A stretch of 64,000 nucleotides of DNA from positions 1,031,674 to 1,095,673 of the forward strand of contig OY725501.1 in assembly GCA_963281255.1 (NCBI GenBank). The letters are read 5' to 3'. The stretch comes from Aphrocallistes beatrix. Lineage: Eukaryota > Porifera > Hexactinellida > Sceptrulophora > Aphrocallistidae. Under the pieces are notes generated by a model, which saw only the letters and a list, made by a program, of their open reading frames with translations, was not told where the DNA came from and did not search any database. The number at the start of each line of letters is the position of its first letter. The first letter of the stretch is position 1. This document shows, piece after piece, positions 1 through 10,607 of the stretch. The position numbers were made by a program, and so were the translations under genes.

Positions 1-880
1 ATGGATAACACAGCGATCAATTGGTATGTTAATTAATTAATTATTCATTTTTCTAAATTATTTATTTCACCATCATCCTCCGCCCCAAATTGTACGGCTG
101 ATTTATCCTTTATATAAAAATAGTTCCTTTTGGCTAATGAACTTTGCTCGGGCATTGTATTCCAACACTATTTAAGTAGGATTCACTAAACATGTGATAT
201 TCTTTCAGTGATCCTATACTTAACAACAAGCGCGCTTCGCTTACTTGCGCTGCGCAGATGGCGGACACTTCGGGTGCCTAGGCTGACATGCATTAATAAT
301 TATATCATAAGGTAGAGAGTGTTATTGACTACATCTGATTCAATATTATACTTACTACTTTTTTTGATAAAAAAGCAAATATTCAATTTTTGTGGCCATA
401 GGGTGAACTAAAATCATGTGACACACGCCGAGATCGTGAGGGCAGATTGTATATTAAACATTGGAGAATGAAGTTGTGTTGACAGCTTAAAAATTCGGTA
501 ATCCAAATGTGTAGAGAACGAATTTTAGATCTGGCGTATCAGTTAAATTTTGAGTGCATTCGGGGTATTATGTACATGTATAATAAATATCTGTTGTGCC
601 CTCCCAATGGCATGTCCCCTGAATTTTGGGGGTGTACCGTTAAATCTTTAGGTCACAGGGGATGGGGTTCAAAATATTGGGAACCACTGTCCTAGACCAT
701 TGAAATAATTGTTACCTCATTCTTTCATCATGATGATGAGTATGGATTTAGATCAATGGTAACTTAATTCACTAGCAATGTTACAATATACAAGTACAGG
801 CTGTTTTTTTAATCGAATTTCTGGAAATACCAACACACATACCTATTTTATGTTCTCCGTGATTAAAAATTTATTCTAGG
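1..880. other. AT-rich non-coding stretch
   Basis: I see no gene here. It holds a truncated HL-1 repeat at 227-345. A possible hAT-like right terminus ends at about 689, where the + strand reads GGGAACCACTG, the reverse complement of a hAT-style CAGTGGTTCCC end; I could not find its left partner. Confidence 0.5.
227..345 (-). repeat. HL-1 repeat, truncated copy
   Basis: It begins with the GC-rich 3' end of HL-1 (CAAGCGCGCTTCGC, then the GGCGGACAC block) and continues into the conserved part that reads as reduced TTAATTATAAGG. Only the last ~120 bp of the element are present. Confidence 0.7.
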
Positions 881-2612
881 ACGATGGAACTTCTGGAGCG
901 ACAGCAATCTGAAGCCCGAATGGTGGCCAAAGGGACACCCTTTCAAAAACGTTCGGACGAGTAGTCGCAATTCCTTAACAGCAGTGCTTGAGGCGTATAA
1001 TTCTAGTGAGAATGGAAAAATAAATCCGGATGACTGTCGAGATAGGTCACCAAGGAGCAGCCCAGCTCCAGAGAGAAAAATAGCAACTACCCTGGATGAA
1101 TTTTCACATCAGAGTGTGAAGAACCTGTCCCCTCTGATGTGCCCATACTAGAGCGGATCGATATAGAGTTTGCCTATGATGATACTCTCTCTTCAGTTTC
1201 TGACCTAAGCTTGTCTCATATAGAGCCACCACCATCTCCAAAGTATTTTTTTCCTCAGATACCTGATACACCAGTTAAGGATAGTCATTCACAAGGTAAA
1301 AATATTAATAAAAATAATTTATTCCAGTTTTTTCTTATTTTGCATTTAAGGCGATTAGTTTGAAGATTTGAGTATCAAATTACGCGTTTTCGAGGGATTT
1401 TGGTGTAGTTCTTGCTCCAAAAAGGCCTTTAGTGATTAGTAATACAGTCCCTCAGTTGTCTTTGGTTTAGAATGATCTAAGTCGAATGAGGGCGCTTGAA
1501 TAGGCTCTCAATCTGATTGGCACTAGGTAATTCACAAATTTCCAAATTCTGAGGTATTCATTTATTTGTACCAGTTCTAGTCTAAAAAGATTTTGTGTTA
1601 TTCAATTGTTGGATTAAATAACTAGTAACAAACGATACATTTAGATATCATCACGGCTACAGAACATATTCCTCAGCAACCCGATCATACACTTCAGATC
1701 CCATAATCACTTTGAAAGACCCTTTTTCTAGAAGAGTAATATCTCAAAGTGATATGAAGGTCATTTTACATGAACTGAGCCATTCTATTACATTTCTAAC
1801 TGATGTAACTAACAATGAATGCATTTAGTGTAAGTGTTATATCATTATGATTCGTTTCTAAATTCAGTTCTTCCTAACAACTGATGACGTTTTAGGTCTT
1901 GATGTTAAACCAGTTCCCTCACTTGAGAGGATTACAAGACACAATTCTAAGCCAAGTAAGATGATAATTTAATCAAATTTTGTGCGATTTAAACATTTTC
2001 ATTAATTTCCTAATTATGTAAATCAGTGATATTATCAAAATATCTCTCTAGGGACGACATTTCACTCCTTCTCTTCCCGGAAGTCTACAAGTCCATCATG
2101 ACGGGTCTCTTCACTGGATCGTGTCGAGGAGTGACGCGAATAATAGAGTCTATGTATATGATTCAATGGATTATGGATCACTTAGTGACAGAGTGAAGAT
2201 CCAACTTGCGTCACTCTACTGGAGAGAGGCTCCGAACAACCTTGATGTAAACTTAGAACCAATTCAACAGCAACAAGGTGGTTCGGATTGCGGGTTGTTC
2301 GCAGCCGCAGTATGTATAACCCTTGCTACCGGTGGAAATCCAACCCTAGTGAAATGGCGCCAAAATAGAATGAGAGTGCATTTGAAAGAATGCTTTGTAG
2401 CGATGCACCTTACTCAATTCCCAAGCACTTAAGTAAAGACTGCTCTGAAGAGGAGAACTACACATATCTCTATTTCGTTAGTATGTGTTTGCAGACTCCC
2501 CAAAGATGCATTCGAGCATACTTTAAAGTGCTTGAAATGTCAGACCGTATACCATAGGTCATGTGTAGCACAAGAAAATGATACAGGATCTATTTTACAT
2601 GTTACAGGTGCA
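881..2612 (+). pseudogene. Ulp1-like cysteine protease gene of a KDZ-type transposon (decayed)
   Basis: A multi-exon gene whose main exon (2052-2432) encodes the core of a C48/Ulp1 cysteine protease. The catalytic order is visible: His in LHW (2112-2120), Asp in VYDS (about 2157), Gln and Cys in QQGGSDCG (2271-2294). Exon 1896-1955 (acceptor TTTTAG, donor GTAAGA) joins in frame and gives the NQFPHLRGLQ segment usual upstream of the His. Earlier exons are likely at 886-1295 (PEWWP..HPF motif, with a 1-nt frameshift near 1095) and about 1644-1829, the latter ending in an in-frame TAG just before its donor. A Cys-rich, PHD-like tail (CLKC...YHRSC) follows at 2478-2610. Ulp1 proteases accompany several transposase families, including KDZ. 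The gene converges on the KDZ transposase on the other strand, so both probably belong to one element. It is not functional as it stands. Confidence 0.75.
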
Positions 2613-2850
2613 AATGAATCATCATTTGGTATTTATATACGTACATTATCAATATATATTACTATTATCACGTAATCAATACACATTTATAAAGTTCAAT
2701 TACATTTATTACGCTGTGCGACTTGAGGAAGCTTCATGCCAATTCGGACAAACAAACAAACAAACAAACAAACAAATAAAACCATGAGTTTTACTATATA
2801 CTTGTAAGATAGACATATAATTGAATGAGAAATTGAATATCATTTATATG
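2613..2850. repeat. Tail-to-tail spacer with (CAAA)n microsatellite
   Basis: The spacer between the Ulp1 gene and the KDZ transposase has no coding potential. A (CAAA)n tract lies at about 2749-2780. Confidence 0.6.
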
Positions 2851-4314
2851 TCAGTGTAACTTAATACGTATCTTCTTCTTGAAATCTTGATTAATAATTG
2901 ATAGGGAGTAGCGGGTAGTGTAGAATACATTTTCTAAGCGCATGTAGGCTATTTGCGTAGAAATTCTCCTGACAATAGAAAATAACTGTTCACACACTTG
3001 TGAATTTATCCGATTTAGTTTGTCATCTGTGATATGTCTCATCGAATATAAGGGAGTGCATTGATGATTTCGAGAGTGAAATCGATCAACAAGGAAACTA
3101 GTGTGTTGAAATGCCCTTGGATCTCTAAAAACAAAATTTGGCTTACGTAGTGTCGCCAGTTTCTCTTATTAATTAAAATGCTTGTACTACTTACCTGATC
3201 ATACATGTTCTATGGAGGTTGCATGCATTGTCATATATGATTACCCGAGGTTGGATGCGGAAGTTAGTGAGTAAGAGATGAAGAATGGATACAGTTGACT
3301 ATTTTGTCCTCAAAATATGAAATCCATAGCAAATATGATGTTTGCAGTTCATCATGACCATTCCTGGTGACAATGTATGGTGTTCGGGGAACTTCTTCGT
3401 GCAGTTTCCTCTTATCACGGCTTTTATCTTCTTCATAGTATGGTAGTCTAAAGGATGTATGTAATATTGTTATGAAAACAAAACGATTAATTTGGATTGT
3501 ACTTATTCCATGCTCGTTGAGGTCAGATAATATAACTTACTTGTACTGGGTTTCAAATGCTGGAAAATAATAAGAGAAATCTAGTGAATCAGTTGGCTTG
3601 AAAGGTATCAATTTTCTTGTTGGTGTTGCGAATAATATTTCTAGACGCTCCATTATCCAAGATAGTAAAGAGCAAACGTTAGGATGTAATGCCAGAATTG
3701 CATTGCCTACGGAGTCTGTTTTCTTCCTACATTCCAAAGATAGACATAATCTGATAAGGGTGTACATTTTACGGAAAATTCCAACAGTATCACTTTCTAG
3801 AATACATTTTCCTTTGGCAAGTTTTACTACTGTTTTAAGTTCTTCTTGTTCTAGCATGGAAAATTGGAATATTCCTGAAATTGGATCGTTTCTAGTGAAA
3901 TAGTAGATAACATCTTTGATATGTCTGTCCCCAACGACTACATTGGTATCATCTACAATACTGCCTGTTTCGATATAATTAGCCAAAGGAGGTAATTCAA
4001 GAGACTGCACAAAATCAGAAAATACACGTTTAGGGAGCCCATTTTCTAAATATCCTAAAATTTCCTGCCGTTTCGCTTTGGATGGAATAAATGTACGGAG
4101 TACTTGAGGAACAGGTGGTATTGTCACAATAAGCTATGTAATAAGTCAAGTGAATGATTACAAGGTATAATGTTTAGAAATAACAACTAGCTAAACGTTG
4201 TAATACATTATGTAGATTCCATTAGTGACTAAGTAAACCAGTCAGCTTGTTATGGTTGACTGTGAATACTACCTATTCTACTACATCACTCCCCCCTCTT
4301 ATGAATATCGGTCC

Positions 4315-6282
4315 CTAAGTATTAATTCCCCGTGTTTTGAGAGTCCCCCATGGAACGAGTTCACCGAAAAATTCGGTCTGCTTGGGAGTTCGCAGTGACC
4401 TCCTCACTGGTTCCATCACTGTTCCCTCGACCAAGTCGTTGTCTCCATCCCCATCCACTTCTGGTATGACCTCTTTATCTGATCCGCCTTCTTCCCAGGG
4501 ACCAGGCACAGATAATCCCATTGGAACTTCGTGACGAGAGGAGAGCGGTTTGCAGCGATTCAAGTGTACCCATTTTTCCTTTCCAGTTATGAGGTCCTTA
4601 GCAGGCCTTAGCAGGACGTTGGCCTTTCTCTTCTTGGTTACCAGGTAAGGTCCAATATACAACGGATCTAGTGAGTCGCACCTAGACTCGTTCCTTAGGA
4701 ATACTTGGTCTCCTTCAGAGGCGACGCTGTCCTTCTTACTTCTGTTGTAAGTTCGTTTTATTCTCTCTTTTGCGTCGCGGGAATTCTGGGCAGCCAATTC
4801 CTGCAATTCCTCCTGTCGATTCTTGAGTTCCTCCACGTATTCCCCTTCACCAGGGTTCCCGGGTGCTGGACTATTTTCGAGTAGAGTATCGATAGGGTCT
4901 CTTAACCTATTCCCGTACATTAGTTCGTGTGGTGATATCCCTGTGGAACTGTTTACCATTGAATTACATACGAATCCTACTTCACTCAACAGGCATGGCC
5001 AATCCGTTTTGGGGATTTCTCTTTCCAGCAAGAGACAACGCATAACTTGCTTTACAGTCCCAATAGAACGTTCGGCTAATCCATCTCCCTCAGGATGGTA
5101 AGGTGTTGAGTGTCTTTTGTCGATCCCAAATCTGGCACAAAGTTGATTTATAGTCTCTCCATCAACATTTCGTCCTTGGTCAGATATCAATATCCTCGGA
5201 ACCCCATGCCGATGTATCCAACCAGAAATAAAAGCCGATTTAATGCTTTCTGCAGTTTGGTCTTGCAAAGCAATGAGCTCGATATGTCTCGTGAACATAT
5301 CGACAATCAGAAGGAAGTAGCGATGGTAGTCATAGCTCCACGGCAGAGTTGCCACATCCATGGCGACTGCGTTCCTAGGACGCAACTGTCCAATTTCGTA
5401 TGGCTGCAACGTCTGTTTCGGTGTAGATTTAGCCTTTGACTGATTGCAAATTTGGTAAGATTTGCAAAACTGGGCCACGTCGTTACTCATTCCTCTCCAA
5501 AAATAATTCCGCTTTACCATTTCCAGCGTCCTCTGTTCACCTGCATGGGTCCTAGCGTGTATTAATCCAATTACTTTCTCTTTCATGACGTTGGGTACGA
5601 TAACCTTCCTCCCTCTGCACAACAGCCCATCCGATATGTTCATTCCCCCGTATGCCTTATATTTCCCCGACAAAATATTACCCCGTCGTAGTTGCTCCTC
5701 CGCTGATTTGATCGCTCCATCGCTCTCCTGCGCGGTGCGCATTTCTTCCATCCATTGAGTCTGACCGGTAATGACATATATTCTATCCTCAAACGTCTCC
5801 TCATTGTTGACGTACTCGTCATAACAGTCGCCCTTTCTACTCAACGTGTCAGCAACTGTATTTTCGCTTCCTCTCCGATAGATAATGTCATAATCCAAAT
5901 CCTCCAATTCCATCAGCCACCTAGCATAGGTATTCCGCGGATTCTTCTGTCTCTTCATCCACACGAGTGGGTTGTGGTCCGTGAGTAAATATTCATGGAC
6001 AGCTGCTCGTAAATACTCATGCCACTTCCTCGTCGCACTGACCAAGGCCCAGGCCTCCATTTGACCCGCACTATATCTTCGTTGGCTTTCGTTGAGGGCT
6101 GTTGAAAAGTAGCCGAGTGGTCTCAACTTTTGAGTGTCAGGATCTTTTTGGGACAGAACTGCGGCTGCGATATCTGCACTGGCGTCCGCTTCTACATAGA
6201 ATGGAGCATCCCAATTCGGATGTGCCAATATCACCGGTTGGTCAGCGAGCCTCTGACACAACAAACGGAAGATTCCTGGCAT
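4315..6282 (-). pseudogene. Ty3/gypsy RNase H and integrase (G1)
   Basis: The 655-residue frame begins inside the RT-RNase H connection. RNase H motifs are visible (YVEADAS near residue 32, LLTDHNPLVW near 105). An H2C2 zinc-binding region follows, with one cysteine replaced (CKSYQIC). The integrase core has Asp in AMDVATLPW, Asp in LISDQGRNVDG and Glu in HPEGDGLAER, then a GPY/F-like module (DPLYIGPY). The integrase looks nearly intact, but the frame is cut off from the RT by a frameshift between 6282 and 6405. Such polyproteins make and integrate element cDNA. This copy is decayed. Confidence 0.9.
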
Positions 6283-6404
6283 GTCTCATCCCATTCCCAA
6301 GTTGCCGATTTCCTCAATAACCTATGCAACGGTTCGGCCAATTCGGACATGTTGGGGATATATTCCCTATAATAATTCACCATCCCTAAAAATCTCTGAA
6401 GTTC

Positions 6405-7252
6405 TCATATTTTTTTCGGCATGGGGAAATTCAAAATACGATTTACCATCTCTCTCAACGGTTTACGTCCATTTCCGGAAATTTCATGGCCTAGGAACTG
6501 TCCACTCGGATATCCAAAACGACATTTGTCACCCCGAAGTTGTATATTAGCTTTACGGAAACAACCCAAAGCCTGGCGTACATCCCTTATGTGGTCCTCG
6601 AAACACTCCGAGTGCGTCATGCAGTCATCCACGTAAGACTCGGTTCCTTTTGCATCATTGAGCGCCCTGTCCAGGATTCTTTGGAAAGTGCTCTGACTGT
6701 TGCACAGACCGAACGGCATCACCATCATCTCGTAGTGGTCCCGTTGCACTGTAAAAGCGGTCTTTTCAATATCTTCTTCTCTTAATGGTACACACCAATA
6801 GGCGGATGCGCAATCCAGAAAGGTAAAATAATTACTTCCATCAAACTTATCGAATATCGAGCGAGGGTCCGGCATGGCATACGAATCCTTTTTAGTTACC
6901 TCGTTTAGGAGCCGATAATCGGTGGCAAATCTCAAACTCCCATCCTTCTTCTTTACTAAAACGACAGAACTGCTCCATGGAGATTTCGAAACCCGGCAGA
7001 TACCATTATCCAACATCTCTTCGACCTGTTTGTTTATCTCTGCTTCAGCATTAGGTGATGCCCTCCTTGGCCGTTGCTTTATTGGTTGTGCTGAACCTGT
7101 ATCGATAACATGTTCCCCCAGGGTGAGTGGTTGTAGGCTTTTTCGGATTAATGGCGAAGACATCTTCAAATTCATCCAATACCCTCAACAACGCTTGCCT
7201 ATCTTCGAACTTTAGGTCTGGATTGACGTCGAAATGCTTGTCCTTTGGGTTC
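6405..7252 (-). pseudogene. Ty3/gypsy reverse transcriptase (G1)
   Basis: A reverse transcriptase frame of about 256 residues with SSVVLVKKKDGSLRFATDYR, MPFGLCNSQSTFQR and the YVDD catalytic box. The preceding 25 or so codons (FEDVFA...P linker, 7165-7252) lie in another frame. A frameshift also separates it from the RNase H frame. Gag and protease, which should precede it, are missing. Confidence 0.88.
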
Positions 7253-8379
7253 GGAAACTCGCATATTTGGTAATTACATCATTCTCAGTGTAAATAATAA
7301 TTCCTTTAGTTGGACGTGCTGGTTTGGGAATATCAAAGGAATATCCATTAGCACAAAACAATTTATCAGGCACAATCTCGACTGGCAATTCAATTCCGTG
7401 CTTCAGTTGGTTATCATATACTCTAGAAAGAGATTCATCTAAAGATAATGGAATGGGAGTACTCGAAATCGTTTCATATTTCTGTTCATGGTACTCAACA
7501 CTTTTAGGAATAGAATTCGGTAAAACCTTCAGTAAAGATGATTTTCGATTGCATGGTTTCAAACAAGTCCTGCCATACCAATTACCTTCCTATACAATAT
7601 GTTTAATTTATTAAGAAAATGATGTGGAATATTTAAATATACTATAATTAAAACATTTAGTTACCTTGCAATTGAATGAATGTATTATAGAATCTTCAAT
7701 TAATATAACTGAATTATCAGTTAGAAAGTAGTAATCCAATCCGTCACAATATTTTGCTCCAACCTCTTGAAATATTTCGTCATCAATCGATAGCTGTGCG
7801 GCATTAGCATGCAAACATTCAGTATCCTGACAAGTTGTACACAAGAGTGACTTGATAATGACAATCCCAAACTGACGAAGTATTTGCCTTTCTAAAGGAA
7901 ATAATAATAATAATATTAAGGTGTACTGAATCGTTGATGAAATTTACCAAGGTAATCTATCCTACCTTTATTATCTTCATAATCGCACATGACTATGATA
8001 TCTGTACCTGTAAGCCTCCAATGTTTGTTATGTTGCAGAAGAGAATGTAGATATCGGTCTACAGAAGCAACGTTCAGAATGTGTAGTTCCATTCTAGAAT
8101 CAGTGGTATCTTCAGGCTCATAAGAACTGTACTTAAGCTCACCTATTTGATTGATTTATTAACTTAGATTCCATATCCTACAATGGTGTAACATCTAAGG
8201 AATATTTTTTTATTAATAAACTTACGGATAGATTGCGAATCGATGCGATTAGAAATTGGTTGATAGTCTTCGATTTGAAGTTGAGAGAGAGTTATCTCTT
8301 CTGTGCGTCTTCTTTTAGTTGATGCAGGTGTGAGTTCAGTCAGATAAATCTCTTTATCTGATTGCTTGTCAGCAGACAT

Positions 8380-8840
8380 CGTGGATATCGTACGGGGTTA
8401 TATTAGATCAGAATGATTTGTTAAATTTACATTTATACACTCATGTGTGACTCAAAGAGCTTGACGACGAAATAAACCACTGGAGAAATGGTATGTATGC
8501 TGTCTGGCTTCCTTTATATAAGTAACATCATAAATAACCATATAGGTATCTGGTATGTACTACTGAATATAATATATGTAATTGTTTCTATAGAATACCA
8601 TTTCACTACGGAGATTATTGTCTAGAATAATCATTTAAAATGATGAATGCCAAAGTGTAAAAATCGTTGCAAAACATTTCGTGTCATTTCCAGACGGGAA
8701 TTCCCTTCAATTCACATAAAAAATGTCTATCTTAATATTAACCTAATTTTGCTGGCATTCATCTGTTAATTAATAGTAAGTGTTGAAATTATACAGATCG
8801 TGAATCATTAACTACTGGATAATGATTTTGACCTCTAGAT
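8380..8840. other. Non-coding, probably 5' flank of the KDZ transposase
   Basis: AT-rich sequence upstream of the KDZ transposase start. I see no gene, tandem repeat or clear terminal inverted repeat. Confidence 0.4.
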
Positions 8841-9058
8841 CAGTGGTCCTGAACCTTTTCAATCAGGGGTACCCCTTGGTGTCAACATGGTATTTAATGT
8901 ACCCCTCTCATTTTGTTGAACTTAGTCATTAATGATAATTATTGCTACGATTATCCTAAAAAACAAAACAAACAATAACTAATAATTGTATTAAGGTTCT
9001 AGTAAACATTTTTGACAAGTTTGAATTCACCCCAGGTAGCCCAGGTTCAGATCCGCTG
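8841..9058. mobile_element. hAT-type MITE (218 bp)
   Basis: Terminal inverted repeats CAGTGGTCCTGAACC and (reverse complement of the right end) CAGCGGATCTGAACC. The flanking 8-mers CTCTAGAT (8833-8840) and CTATAGAT (9059-9066) match at 7 of 8 bases, as expected for a hAT target duplication. It has no coding capacity. Confidence 0.8.
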
Positions 9059-9074
9059 CTATAGATCATGAAAC

Positions 9075-9259
9075 TAGATCATGATCTAGGTACCACACTG
9101 GATCATGATCTAGGTACTACACTGGTCATGATCTAGGTACTACACTGGATCATGATCTAGGTACTATACTGGATCATGATCTGGGTATTATTGGATCATG
9201 ATCTAGGTACTATTGGATCATGATCTGGGTACTATTGGATCATGATCTGGGTACTATTT
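9075..9259. repeat. Minisatellite, ~17-24 bp unit around GATCATGATCTAGGTACTA
   Basis: About eight imperfect copies of a unit with the palindromic core ATCATGAT. The same array occurs at 21831-21970, and both abut HL-1 sequence at its CAAAAATC/GATTTTTG segment. Confidence 0.9.
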
Positions 9260-9266
9260 GTTACCT

Positions 9267-9400
9267 CCAAAAATCAGCTTTCTGGGCCTGGCAGTTTCTT
9301 CTATCAATTCGTTAAATATACATATATATATATATATATATCCTTACTATTAAAACTCTATTAATGTTTGTTTGTATATATATATATATATATATAGCGA
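9267..9400. repeat. Two HL-1 fragments, head to head
   Basis: 9267-9315 is the first ~45 bp of the HL-1 body in reverse orientation (ending CAATTCGTTA). 9340-9400 is the 5' end of another copy (ATCCTTACTATTAAAACTC, GTTTGTTTGT, (TA)n) in forward orientation. Confidence 0.75.
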
Positions 9401-9572
9401 TATAGTATGAGCGTTTCAATAGAAAGAAGATTTTATTAGCGAAGTATCACAAAAATAGCTTTCGACTTTATGTAAAGTCTTCATTATGGGTAGACAAGAA
9501 TGTTATAATTATAGTAGAGTAGCACAAATAATAGTTTTCGAAGGAGATCTTTACGAGGGTCTCAGTCCTCAG

Positions 9573-9758
9573 TTATCGTAAGGGGGCTTCTGCTTGTTTT
9601 ACAGCTGTGTAGAGTAGGTGAGCTTCATGAATTATAAAGGTGATATCTGGGTGTAGGGATGCTAGTTTATTAGCGGCGTTTCGTTCTAGGGAGGTGTCAA
9701 GTTTAGTAGGGGTTTTGTATTCCGGAGGAATAATCTTGAGGGCCTGCCACCTTAATTG
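9573..9758 (-). pseudogene. Unidentified coding remnant
   Basis: An open stretch of about 60 codons on the - strand ends at a stop near 9573 (local motifs KIIPPEYKTP and DITFIIHEAHLLY). Composition and continuity look protein-like, but I do not recognise it. It is cut on its upstream side by the HL-1 5' end at 9762. It could be the C-terminus of a retroelement ORF. Confidence 0.3.
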
Positions 9759-10399
9759 GGGACTATTAAAACTCGATTAATATTTATTTATATATATGTT
9801 GCAGTCAGAATGCGTTTCCAGTCGAAACGCGTTTTGACTGACTTTCTAGTCGAAACGCGTTTCGACTAGTCAAAATGCGTTTCCACTGTTAATAGAATAT
9901 CATGGGTTATTTTTAACTTCAGTGTACTAATTTAAAGTAAATGATGTTGTTTTCAGCACGATAACGATCTAATTTTAGGATTCAAATTGTATTTATTCAT
10001 TAAAATAAGTTATGCTCATTCCCAAACTTCGCAATCAATTCGCAATCGAAACATATGATAAAGAAGAAAATAATGGTATCAAAACTGGTCATATTCAATT
10101 GCGTGTCAAGCGAAGACGGTTTCGCAATAGCAACTAAGACAGCTGAAGGGATTAGTTTGAGCTGTCTAAATACGTCAATTGGATGGTCAATACTTGTAGG
10201 CATTTATTTCTTGAGAAGATAAATACAGAAAATTATAACAAAAGACAATACAATCACAGTCATGATATCCCCTCGGGAAAAGTTCAACAATTCCATTGAA
10301 TCCTATCAGTTTGTCCTCAGTTCAGCTCAGATTACAGATATCATCCGCATTTATTCTGATCCTCCCCCTGTCCAAAAAGGAGCTGATCGCCAAAGGTAC

Positions 10400-10607
10400 T
10401 GTTACAGAGTAGAGCAGTAGTAGTTTAATTAACGTCGTAAGTACAATACAAGAAGTTACAAACAATACAGATACTACACTCAGATTAAACTATATACTAC
10501 TTAACAATTGCATACTATACGTACTAAGTTTATACTAGTTAAGTAATACTGAATACCCGCTAATTTCCATGAATCTCTACTGCTCTATGAATCTCTACTG
10601 CTCTACA
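10400..10607 (-). repeat. 3' LTR of gypsy G2 (208 bp)
   Basis: It starts TGTAGAGCAG and ends CTGTAACA in element sense. It carries an 18-bp tandem duplication (ATGAATCTCTACTGCTCT on the + strand) absent from the 5' LTR. Confidence 0.95.

Larger units (their letters stand above)
4137..7252 (-). mobile_element. Ty3/gypsy retrotransposon, 5'-truncated (G1)
   Basis: A - strand pol region followed by a polypurine tract (AAGAGGGGGGAG, about 4290-4305) and a putative 3' LTR starting TGATGTAGTAG and ending near 4137 in TTACA. No gag, protease or 5' LTR is present. At about 7252 the element meets a KDZ exon directly, so the 5' half was lost on insertion or by a later deletion. No target duplication can be checked. 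Confidence 0.8.
2851..8379 (-). pseudogene. KDZ (Kyakuja-Dileera-Zisupton) transposase, interrupted by a gypsy copy
   Basis: Seven exons with GT/AG borders can be read on the - strand: 8379-8226, 8142-7966, 7891-7665, 7589 to about 7253, about 4130-3541, 3447-3195 and 3124-2851. Exons 1-4 splice in frame without a stop and carry a Cys cluster (CTTCQDTECLH). The last two exons give the family hallmarks: VIIYDNACNLH, then FLVDRFHSRNHQC and INSQVCEQ...QIAYM, which match KDZ transposases and the HMGXB3-like proteins related to them. The start is the ATG at 8377-8379. Defects: the exons between about 7253 and 4130 are replaced by a Ty3/gypsy fragment, exons 5 and 6 join one base out of phase, and exon 6 has an in-frame TAG after HILRTK. 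I could not find the terminal repeats. Identification rests on motifs, and I am fairly sure of it. Confidence 0.8.

Noticed and set aside
4337-7614. Many + strand open frames of 60-110 codons
   Set aside because: Shadows of the - strand gypsy pol frames.
9075-9259. CRISPR-like array
   Set aside because: The repeats are contiguous and vary in length, with no unique spacers, and the genome is eukaryotic.
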